Below, in pieces: positions 17,916 through 24,781 of a DNA stretch of 64,000 nt. A program made the translations under genes and the position numbers. The DNA is taken from NCBI GenBank assembly GCA_017436305.1, contig JAFSDJ010000013.1:1-64000 (forward strand). The letters are read 5' to 3'. The first letter of the stretch is position 1. Each line of letters opens with the position of its first letter. The stretch comes from Lachnospiraceae bacterium. Its GTDB lineage: Bacteria; Bacillota; Clostridia; Lachnospirales; Lachnospiraceae. The notes under the pieces were generated by a model. It had not been told where the DNA came from, ran no database searches, and was given only the letters and a program-made list of their open reading frames with translations.

Positions 17916-17942
17916 TAATAATGGTAGGGAAGAAGTAGACAG

Positions 17943-17998
17943 CCGAGACCACTGAAAGACATATGATAGAAAAATTATGTGTGTTTCAGTAGTTTCGG
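17943..17998 (+). promoter_or_regulatory. long imperfect hairpin in the pnp leader
   Basis: The segment folds on itself: CCGA/TCGG at the base, ACTGAAA/TTTCAGT and ACATA/TATGT above, with short internal loops and a 12-nt apex. About 20 pairs in total. In Escherichia coli a long double-stranded pnp leader is cut by RNase III and PNPase then represses its own synthesis. A similar role is plausible here. No clear promoter is visible between it and the rpsO terminator, so pnp may depend partly on read-through. Confidence 0.5.
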
Positions 17999-17999
17999 A

Positions 18000-18011
18000 G
18001 TTACTGTTCAC
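18000..18011. repeat. dispersed 12-mer GTTACTGTTCAC (copy 2)
   Basis: Exact reverse complement of 5520-5531; related to both arms of 33570-33602. It sits in the pnp leader. Confidence 0.45.
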
Positions 18012-18091
18012 ATGGCATCCAGACACTTGCTGTGGAACTGTGTAATAGCATGCTTCTTCCTAAAAAGTGAAAAACAAAAAGGAGAAGAAGT

Positions 18092-20176
18092 ATGTACAAA
18101 AATTTTAGTATGGAATTAGCAGGACGTACACTTTCCGTAGATATCGGAAGAGTATGTGCACAGGCAAACGGAGCAGCCTTAATCAAATATGGTGATACGA
18201 CTGTATTATCTACAGCAACTGCATCAGACAAGCCAAGAGATGGAATTGATTTCTTCCCTCTTAGCGTAGAATATGAAGAAAAATTATACGCAGTTGGTAA
18301 AATTCCAGGAGGATTTAATAAGAGAGAAGGAAAAGCATCTGAAAATGCAATTCTTACAAGTCGTGTAATTGACAGACCGATGCGTCCTTTATTCCCAAAG
18401 GATTACAGAAATGATGTAACATTAAACAACATGGTTATGTCTGTTGATCCGGAGTGCAGACCGGAGCTTACCGCTATGATTGGTGCAGCACTTGTAACAA
18501 GTATTTCCGATATTCCATTTGATGGCCCTTGTGCTACTACACAGATTGGTATGGTAGATGGACAATTTATCGTAAACCCAAGTCAGGAACAGTGGAAAAA
18601 CGGTGATTTAAATTTAACAGTAGCATCTACAGCTGAAAAAGTAATTATGATTGAAGCCGGTGCTAACGAAATTAAAGAAGATAAAATGATTGAAGCTATT
18701 TACATGGCTCATGATGTAAACCAGACAATTATTGAATTTATGAACAAAATCGTAGCAGAAGTAGGAAAAGAAAAACACTCTTACACAAGCTGTGCGATTC
18801 CGGAAGAAATGTTTACAGCCATGAAAGAAATCGTAACTCCGGAAGAAATGGAAGTTGCAGTCTTTACAGACGAAAAGCAGGTTCGTGAAGAAAACATTAG
18901 AAACATCAGTGCCAAATTAGAAGAAGCATTTGCAGATAATGAAGAGTGGCTTGCAATTTTAGGTGAAGCTTTATATCAGTATCAGAAAAAGACTGTTCGT
19001 AAAATGATTTTAAAAGATCAAAAACGTCCGGACGGTCGTCAGATTACTCAGATTCGACCATTGGCAGCGGAAGTGGATTTAATTCCAAGAGTTCATGGTT
19101 CAGCAATGTTTACACGTGGACAAACTCAGATTTGTACCATTACCACATTAGCACCACTTTCTGAGCAGCAGAGAATTGATGGTTTAGATGCAAATGAAAC
19201 AGCAAAAAGATATATGCATCATTATAACTTCCCATCCTATTCAGTTGGTGAAACAAAGCCAAGCAGAGGTCCGGGAAGACGTGAAATCGGTCACGGCGCA
19301 TTAGCAGAAAAAGCTTTAGTTCCTGTACTTCCTACTGAAGCAGAGTTTCCATATGCAATCCGTACAGTTTCAGAAACATTTGAATCAAATGGATCTACTT
19401 CACAGGCTTCTATTTGTGCATCTACTATGTCACTTATGGCAGCAGGTGTTCCTATTAAAAAGCAGGTTGCAGGTATTTCCTGTGGTCTTGTAACAGGTGA
19501 AACAGACGATGATTACATTGTTCTTACTGATATTCAGGGCTTAGAAGACTTTTTTGGAGATATGGACTTTAAGGTGGCTGGTACACATGATGGTATTACA
19601 GCTATTCAGATGGACATTAAGATTCACGGACTTACAAGACCAATCGTAGAAGAAGCAATTAAGAGAACAAAAGAAGCAAGAGAATACATTTTAAATGAGG
19701 TTATGACTCCTGCTATTGCTGAACCTAGAAAAGAAGTTGGAGAATTTGCACCAAAGATTATTCAGATTCAGATTGATCCGGAAAAAATTGGTGATGTTGT
19801 AGGTCAGAGAGGGAAAACAATTAACGCTATTATTGAACGTACAGGTGTTAAGATCGACATTACAGATGATGGAGCAGTTTCTATCTGTGGTACAGATGCA
19901 TCTCTTATGAATAGAGCGCTGGAAATGATTCAGATTATTACAACAGACTTTGAAGAAGGTCAGATTTTCAAAGGTAAAGTAGTAAGCATTAAAGAATTTG
20001 GTGCGTTTATTGAGTTTGCTCCGGGAAAAGAAGGAATGGTTCATATTTCCAAGATTTCCAAAGAAAGAATTAAACATGTAGAGGATGTTCTGACTTTAGG
20101 AGACGAAGTTAAAGTAGTATGTCTTGGAAAAGATAAAATGGGAAGAATCAGCTTCTCTATAAAGGATGTACAGTAA
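18092..20176 (+). CDS. pnp: polyribonucleotide nucleotidyltransferase (PNPase)
   Basis: A 694-residue PNPase, the trimeric 3'-5' phosphorolytic exoribonuclease of RNA decay. Two RNase PH domains (about 10-230 and 310-545) are separated by a helical linker. The second has the active-site region GSTSQASICASTMSLMAAGV, with ITDIQGLEDFFGDMDFKVAG further on. A KH domain (IGDVVGQRGKTINAI near residue 565) and an S1 domain (IFKGKVVSIKEFGAFIEFAPG) complete it. Full length. AAAGGAGAAG precedes the ATG. Confidence 0.98.
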   Translation: MYKNFSMELAGRTLSVDIGRVCAQANGAALIKYGDTTVLSTATASDKPRDGIDFFPLSVEYEEKLYAVGKIPGGFNKREGKASENAILTSRVIDRPMRPLFPKDYRNDVTLNNMVMSVDPECRPELTAMIGAALVTSISDIPFDGPCATTQIGMVDGQFIVNPSQEQWKNGDLNLTVASTAEKVIMIEAGANEIKEDKMIEAIYMAHDVNQTIIEFMNKIVAEVGKEKHSYTSCAIPEEMFTAMKEIVTPEEMEVAVFTDEKQVREENIRNISAKLEEAFADNEEWLAILGEALYQYQKKTVRKMILKDQKRPDGRQITQIRPLAAEVDLIPRVHGSAMFTRGQTQICTITTLAPLSEQQRIDGLDANETAKRYMHHYNFPSYSVGETKPSRGPGRREIGHGALAEKALVPVLPTEAEFPYAIRTVSETFESNGSTSQASICASTMSLMAAGVPIKKQVAGISCGLVTGETDDDYIVLTDIQGLEDFFGDMDFKVAGTHDGITAIQMDIKIHGLTRPIVEEAIKRTKEAREYILNEVMTPAIAEPRKEVGEFAPKIIQIQIDPEKIGDVVGQRGKTINAIIERTGVKIDITDDGAVSICGTDASLMNRALEMIQIITTDFEEGQIFKGKVVSIKEFGAFIEFAPGKEGMVHISKISKERIKHVEDVLTLGDEVKVVCLGKDKMGRISFSIKDVQ

Positions 20177-20201
20177 AATTTGTTATAAAGTAAGGAAAAA
20201 A

Positions 20202-20236
20202 CAGAAAAGGGTAAATATTGCCCTTTTCTTTTTTTT
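20202..20236 (+). terminator. terminator after pnp
   Basis: A 9-bp stem (AGAAAAGGG / CCCTTTTCT) followed by a run of nine T. Confidence 0.85.
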
Positions 20237-20318
20237 TCTAAAATGGTAGAATACATCTGTAAGTATTTCTAAAGAAGAATCGTATTACATAGTGTGATTT
20301 AGAAAAGAGGAGATAAGT

Positions 20319-20891
20319 ATGGGATTTTTTGGAAACTTGTTTGGTGGTCATAAAAGAGAAATTGCAAGGTTGTATACAGAATTTGGCGAAGAAAAAGCAA
20401 AACTTTCCATGGAATATGAAAAAGAAATCGAAAGATTAAAAGATGAACATGAGCAGGAAATGATTAAAATGAAAAACCTGTATCATGAACAGCTTGAAGA
20501 AGTACAAGCTGCATTTCGTAAAAAAACTGCCTCTATTAAAGAAGAGTTTGAGCAATATAAGGAAGAAAATGATGCTGTTAACATGAAGGAAAGCCATGAA
20601 GCAGAGCTTGAAAAAATGAAAAACCTCTACAGTGAACAGTTAGATGAAGTTGCCAAAGCATTCCGTGATAAAAATGACAGCTTAAAAGAAGAGTTTTCTG
20701 CAAAAGAGCAGGAGAAAATTGACAAGTTGAATGAGAGTCATCAGGCAGAGCTTGATAAAATGCGAAATCTATATGATGAACAGCTACAGGAGGTGGCTGC
20801 AGCCTTTAGAGAAAAAAATGAACAACTACAAAAGCAGTTAGATAAGATGAAATGGCAGATTAGCAGTTTGTTGGATGCAGATGAGGATTAA
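20319..20891 (+). CDS. coiled-coil protein with three tandem repeats, unknown function
   Basis: A 190-residue, highly charged, Cys-free protein. After a short opening (MGFFGNLFGGHK) almost the whole chain is predicted coiled coil. It holds three repeats of about 48 residues built on MKNLYHEQLEEVQAAFR, MKNLYSEQLDEVAKAFR and MRNLYDEQLQEVAAAFR, each followed by a charged spacer with K(E/Q)EEF-like and ESHxAEL-like elements. The chain ends at MKWQISSLLDADED. The Leu/Tyr/Phe spacing suggests an extended rod. I do not recognise a family. It is monocistronic, with GAGGAG before the ATG and terminators on both sides. A structural, scaffolding or membrane-associated role would be a guess. Confidence 0.85.
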   Translation: MGFFGNLFGGHKREIARLYTEFGEEKAKLSMEYEKEIERLKDEHEQEMIKMKNLYHEQLEEVQAAFRKKTASIKEEFEQYKEENDAVNMKESHEAELEKMKNLYSEQLDEVAKAFRDKNDSLKEEFSAKEQEKIDKLNESHQAELDKMRNLYDEQLQEVAAAFREKNEQLQKQLDKMKWQISSLLDADED

Positions 20892-20965
20892 TAAATAATA
20901 AAGCTGATGTTGTTTGAATACGATAAAGAAAAAGTAAATTGGAAGTCGAATGATACCAGATGTAT

Positions 20966-20995
20966 AAAAAAGGAGCTATTAAGGCTCCTTTTTTA
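20966..20995. terminator. bidirectional terminator between convergent genes
   Basis: AAAAAGGAGC and GCTCCTTTTT flank a 7-nt loop, with A/T runs on both sides. It serves the coiled-coil gene (+) and the CNNM gene (-), which converge here. Confidence 0.85.
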
Positions 20996-21022
20996 TTTTC
21001 AATATTCTTTATTTTATATTTG

Positions 21023-22330
21023 TTATTCAGCAGAAGCTGATTTGTTCACTTCCGTGCAGGAAGGAGTAGAAGAATCTGATTTATTCAGTGTTAATGTAAC
21101 TTTTTCAATGCGATTTTTATTTATTACAGTGGCAGCTAATTTTGTCCCATCAGAAAGGGTAATTTCTTCTCCGGGATTTGGAAGCCTGTCTAAAGTTTCA
21201 ATCAGAATACCGCCAATAGAATCATAATTGTCAGAATCTAAAGTTGTTAAAATAGCATCATTAATATCGTCTAATTTCATGGAACCTTCTACTAAATAAA
21301 CATTTGGTTCTAATTCTTTAATTAATTCCTTTTCTTCTTCGTCATACTCATCACGAATTTCGCCAACAATTTCTTCTAATAAGTCTTCTAAAGTCACAAG
21401 ACCAACTGCAGCACCATATTCATCTAATACGATAGCAATATTAATGGCACTTTCACGCATTTCTATTAAAAGATCATTGGTTTTTTTGTATTCATATGTA
21501 TAGTAGGTTTCTCTTAAAATATCCCGAATGGAAAAGTCAGTTTTTTTGGCTGTTAAAAAGAAATCTTTAAAGGTAACAATACCAATAATGTTATCGCTAT
21601 CTTTTTCATAAACAGGAATACGAGAGTACATGGTCTCTTTGAACTTATTTTGAAGTTCTCTGTAGGAAGCCTCCACATCTACGGTTGCCATATCGATACG
21701 GGGAATCATAATGTCCTTGGCACAAGAATCACCAAAATCAAACACGTTTAAAATCATCTCACGTTCTTCGGACTCAATAACTCCATCTTCATGGCTTACA
21801 TCCACATAGGTTTTTAGTTCGCTCTCTGTCATGTAAGTAGATTTTTTGTTTGGGTCAACATGAAGCAACCACAAAATAGCATTTACAAGTTTATCAACAA
21901 TATAAATAACAGGGGTCAAAAGCCACATTAGTCCATAAATCGTATAGCTGTAAGCTAATGCAATTTTCTCTGCATTGTTCAGTGCCCAGGTTTTGGGAAT
22001 AATTTCTCCAAAAAGCAAAACCACAATTGTTAAAATACCTGTAGCTAACCCTACCCATCCATTGCCAAATACACGAATTGTTAAAGTAGTAGCAAGGGAG
22101 GTTGCGGAAATATTTACAATGTTATTACCAATCAGAATTGTACTTAACATTTTTGCCGGTTTATCCAGAATTTTTTCAAGAATAATAGCAGACCGTTTGC
22201 CTTCTTCTACTAAAACCTTAAGTCTTACCCTGTTTACGGTAGTCAGGGAATTTTCTGCTGAAGAGAAAAAAGCAGATAATAAAATCAGAATTAATAAAAC
22301 TATAAATTGTATGACACCCGAGGTATCCAA
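21023..22330 (-). CDS. CNNM/CorC-type transporter-like protein (DUF21-CBS-CBS-CorC_HlyC)
   Basis: A 435-residue member of the family often labelled hemolysin or magnesium/cobalt efflux. The N-terminal DUF21/CNNM membrane domain (about 1-175) has four hydrophobic segments and LSAFFSSAENSLTTVNRVRL and LLFGEIIPKTWAL. Two CBS domains follow (DIMIPRIDMATVD near 205; LVTLEDLLEEIVGEI near 330), then a CorC_HlyC domain. Close relatives export magnesium, with CBS domains sensing nucleotide-Mg; the substrate here is inferred. The start is TTG at 22330 with AAGGAG upstream. It is the only full-length minus-strand gene in the middle of the window and is divergent from the gene at 22432. Confidence 0.88.
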   Translation of the reverse strand: MDTSGVIQFIVLLILILLSAFFSSAENSLTTVNRVRLKVLVEEGKRSAIILEKILDKPAKMLSTILIGNNIVNISATSLATTLTIRVFGNGWVGLATGILTIVVLLFGEIIPKTWALNNAEKIALAYSYTIYGLMWLLTPVIYIVDKLVNAILWLLHVDPNKKSTYMTESELKTYVDVSHEDGVIESEEREMILNVFDFGDSCAKDIMIPRIDMATVDVEASYRELQNKFKETMYSRIPVYEKDSDNIIGIVTFKDFFLTAKKTDFSIRDILRETYYTYEYKKTNDLLIEMRESAINIAIVLDEYGAAVGLVTLEDLLEEIVGEIRDEYDEEEKELIKELEPNVYLVEGSMKLDDINDAILTTLDSDNYDSIGGILIETLDRLPNPGEEITLSDGTKLAATVINKNRIEKVTLTLNKSDSSTPSCTEVNKSASAE

Positions 22331-22431
22331 AGTATAACCACTCCTTTGAAAATATAATTTGTAAGTCTATTTTCTTGCTTACATTAATATAGATAGTAAT
22401 ATAAAATGAGAAAAATTACAAGGAGATTTCT

Positions 22432-22806
22432 ATGGAACAGACCATAAAAAAGAAGGTTGACTTATTATTTTTGCTGAAAATGCTCGCTTTTTCCTATATT
22501 TTGACAACCATATTATTATTATTATTGTCGATACTTTTATATAAGTTTCGGTTAAGTGAAACGGTTATTAATGCTGGAATTATTATTATTTACATAGTAT
22601 CTACCTTTTTTACCGGGTTTTTAACGGGAAAAAAAATTGGAACAAAAAAATATTTTTGGGGTCTGATTTTAGGAGCTTTATATTTTATTGTATTAACACT
22701 TATTTCCCTGTTTTTAAATCATGGAATTAGTGATTTTACTGGGAATTTTTTGACCACCTTTTTTATATGCGTTGGCAGTGGCATGTTGGGTGGCATGCTA
22801 AGTTAG
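22432..22806 (+). CDS. small polytopic membrane protein (TIGR04086 family)
   Basis: A 124-residue protein with four hydrophobic helices (about 14-36, 46-66, 75-97 and 103-124). After the second helix there is a short basic Gly-rich loop, TGKKIGTKKYFWG, which together with its length places it in the TIGR04086 membrane family of Firmicutes. Function is unknown. An AAGGAG site precedes the ATG. It lies upstream of the scf locus but is separated from it by 360 nt containing a large inverted repeat and a separate promoter, so cotranscription is unlikely. Confidence 0.75.
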   Translation: MEQTIKKKVDLLFLLKMLAFSYILTTILLLLLSILLYKFRLSETVINAGIIIIYIVSTFFTGFLTGKKIGTKKYFWGLILGALYFIVLTLISLFLNHGISDFTGNFLTTFFICVGSGMLGGMLS

Positions 22807-22867
22807 TTGTGCAGGTTATGTCAGGCTGGGAAATAGTCGCTTTTTCCACCTATGCAAGTAACTTAGA

Positions 22868-23000
22868 ACAGAATGTATAATATGTCCAATGAGAGACCCT
22901 GGAACAACGTCGGCGCTTAGCGAGGTACTTTCGAGCTTAACGTCCACTATGTCTTTCACGGAGCGAGAGCGTGTCCGAATGGGCATATTATACATTCTGT
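22868..23000. repeat. 133-bp element bounded by 20-bp inverted repeats (hairpin element A)
   Basis: ACAGAATGTATAATATG (22868-22884, extending to 22887) is answered by CATATTATACATTCTGT (22984-23000, extending from 22981): 19 Watson-Crick pairs and one G-U. The 93-nt interior is much more GC-rich than its surroundings and has its own short inverted matches (for example CACGG...CGTG near 22958-22974). No ORF of note. It could be a MITE-like repeat or a structured RNA. The rest of the 22807-23165 gap shows only the scfA promoter. Confidence 0.65.
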
Positions 23001-23072
23001 GAGGAACTTAAGGTGACCCGGTGAAAAACTAACTCATAATAGCAAGTTGCTGTAAAAAGTTTCAAGAAAGGC

Positions 23073-23101
23073 TTTCAAACTATAAAAAAGTATGTTATAA
23101 T
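23073..23101 (+). promoter_or_regulatory. putative sigma-A promoter of scfA-scfB-secDF
   Basis: TTTCAA, 17-nt spacer, perfect TATAAT, 65 nt before the scfA ATG. Confidence 0.7.
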
Positions 23102-23165
23102 GTGCCTTGTAAATTGTCGAAATGGCATAAAAGTTAAAACTTTATAGATTGAAGGAGGCTAAGTT

Positions 23166-23309
23166 ATGAAACACATTAAAACATTAAGCACCAGGGATTT
23201 AAAGGAATCCATGAAAAAAGGTGGTTGTGGTGAATGTCAGACATCCTGCCAATCAGCTTGTAAAACATCCTGTACCGTAGGCAACCAAAGTTGCGAAAAA
23301 GTAAAATAA
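23166..23309 (+). CDS. scfA: SCIFF ribosomal peptide precursor (six cysteines in forty-five residues)
   Basis: A 47-residue peptide starting MKHIKTLSTRDLKES, then KKGGCGECQTSCQSACKTSC and a Cys-containing tail. The six cysteines are at residues 21, 24, 28, 32, 36 and 43. This is the SCIFF family, conserved almost unchanged across Clostridia. It is modified by the radical-SAM enzyme encoded next, which links Cys sulfur to a nearby residue (thioether; ranthipeptide class). The first 20 residues act as leader. GAAGGAGG before the ATG is strong. The mature product's role is not known. Confidence 0.96.
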   Translation: MKHIKTLSTRDLKESMKKGGCGECQTSCQSACKTSCTVGNQSCEKVK

Positions 23310-23320
23310 TGATGTTTCTT

Positions 23321-23344
23321 AAGCAGCGATAATCATCGCTGCTT
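23321..23344 (+). terminator. hairpin between scfA and scfB (partial terminator or processing site)
   Basis: A perfect 10-bp stem (AAGCAGCGAT / ATCGCTGCTT) with a 4-nt loop and only a short T-containing tail. No new promoter is seen before scfB, so it probably lets a fraction of transcripts through, keeping precursor peptide in excess over the enzyme. Confidence 0.65.
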
Positions 23345-23380
23345 ATTATACGTTAAGCTAAAAAAGAAAGGGATAGATCT

Positions 23381-24766
23381 GTGGTACATTGTTATGAGAA
23401 TAACGGTTTTTACATTGTGCTGGATGTAAACAGTGGAGCAGTACATGTGGTAGATAAAGCCGTATATGAAATGATACCGCTTTTAGAAGATGCGGTAAAA
23501 GCAAAAAAAACAAGTGAAGAGCTTTATAAAATTGTAGCGGAAAGTGATATTTCCTTAGAAGAAATTTCCGAAGCAGAAATAAAAGAAGCTATTGAAGAAA
23601 TAGTAGCACTGTATGAAAGCAATATGCTTTATACAGATGATATTTATGAAACATATATTGGTGATTTTAAAAATCGCCAAACGGTTGTAAAGGCTTTGTG
23701 TTTACACATTGCCCATGATTGTAACCTGGCATGTAAATACTGCTTCGCAGAAGAAGGAGAATATCATGGCAGACGTGCATTCATGAGCTTTGAGGTAGGA
23801 AAGAAAGCATTGGACTTTTTAGTAGAAAATTCAGGTAACAGAGTCAATCTGGAAGTGGATTTCTTTGGTGGTGAGCCCCTTATGAACTGGCAAGTTGTAA
23901 AAGACTTAGTTGCCTACGGCAGAAGCTTGGAAAAGCCACACAATAAAAAGTTCCGTTTTACATTGACTACCAACGGTATTTTGTTAGATGACGATATTTT
24001 AGAATTTGCCAATAAAGAAATGGCAAATATTGTGTTAAGCATTGACGGAAGAAAAGAAGTTCATGATTTTATGAGGCCATTTAGAGGTGGACAAGGCAGC
24101 TATGAGCGGATTGTTCCAAAGTTTCAAAAGGTGGCAGACAGCAGAGACCAGATGAATTATTATGTAAGAGGTACCTTTACCCATCACAATCTGGATTTTT
24201 CAAAAGATGTTCTCCATCTGGCGGATTTGGGATTTAAACAGATTTCTGTTGAACCGGTAGTGGCAGAGGAAGCAGAAGAATATGCTATTAAAAAAGAAGA
24301 CATTCCGGCTATTATGGAGGAATATGATAAACTGGCACTTGCCTTAATTGAAAGACAAAAAGCAGGAAAGGGTGTAAACTTTTTCCACTTTATGATTGAC
24401 TTAGAGGGTGGTCCTTGTGTGGCAAAGAGACTTTCCGGCTGTGGTTCCGGAACGGAGTATCTGGCCGTTACTCCATGGGGAGATTTTTACCCATGCCACC
24501 AGTTTGTTGGGCAGGATAAGTTCCTCATGGGAAATGTGGATACAGGAATTGTAAATACTGCCATTCGGGATGAATTTAAAGGCTGTAATGTGTATGCAAA
24601 GGAAAAATGTAAGGAGTGCTTTGCAAAATTTTATTGTAGCGGTGGCTGTGCGGCTAATTCTTACAATTTCCATGGCAATATAAATGATGCTTATGACATT
24701 GGTTGTGAGCTTCAGAGAAAGCGTGTGGAATGCGCCATTATGATGAAAGCAGCTTTGGCTGAATGA
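23381..24766 (+). CDS. scfB: radical SAM thioether-forming SCIFF maturase
   Basis: A 461-residue radical SAM/SPASM peptide maturase. It starts at GTG (MVHCYENNGFYIVLDVNSGA). The N-terminal RRE-like region (about 1-85) should grip the ScfA leader. The CX3CX2C cluster motif is Cys114, Cys118 and Cys121 in CNLACKYCF. The C-terminal SPASM region is rich in cysteines (YPCHQF, KCKECFAKFYCSGGC and a Cys in DIGCELQ) for two auxiliary Fe-S clusters. It forms the Cys-to-alpha-carbon thioether in ScfA. It lies 71 nt after scfA and 15 nt before secDF. Confidence 0.96.
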   Translation: MVHCYENNGFYIVLDVNSGAVHVVDKAVYEMIPLLEDAVKAKKTSEELYKIVAESDISLEEISEAEIKEAIEEIVALYESNMLYTDDIYETYIGDFKNRQTVVKALCLHIAHDCNLACKYCFAEEGEYHGRRAFMSFEVGKKALDFLVENSGNRVNLEVDFFGGEPLMNWQVVKDLVAYGRSLEKPHNKKFRFTLTTNGILLDDDILEFANKEMANIVLSIDGRKEVHDFMRPFRGGQGSYERIVPKFQKVADSRDQMNYYVRGTFTHHNLDFSKDVLHLADLGFKQISVEPVVAEEAEEYAIKKEDIPAIMEEYDKLALALIERQKAGKGVNFFHFMIDLEGGPCVAKRLSGCGSGTEYLAVTPWGDFYPCHQFVGQDKFLMGNVDTGIVNTAIRDEFKGCNVYAKEKCKECFAKFYCSGGCAANSYNFHGNINDAYDIGCELQRKRVECAIMMKAALAE

Positions 24767-24781
24767 GAGGAGAAGTAAAAA

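Noticed and set aside
20907..21227. 106-residue plus-strand frame after the coiled-coil gene
   Set aside because: Runs through the bidirectional terminator and the C-terminus of the CNNM gene on the other strand; no family match.
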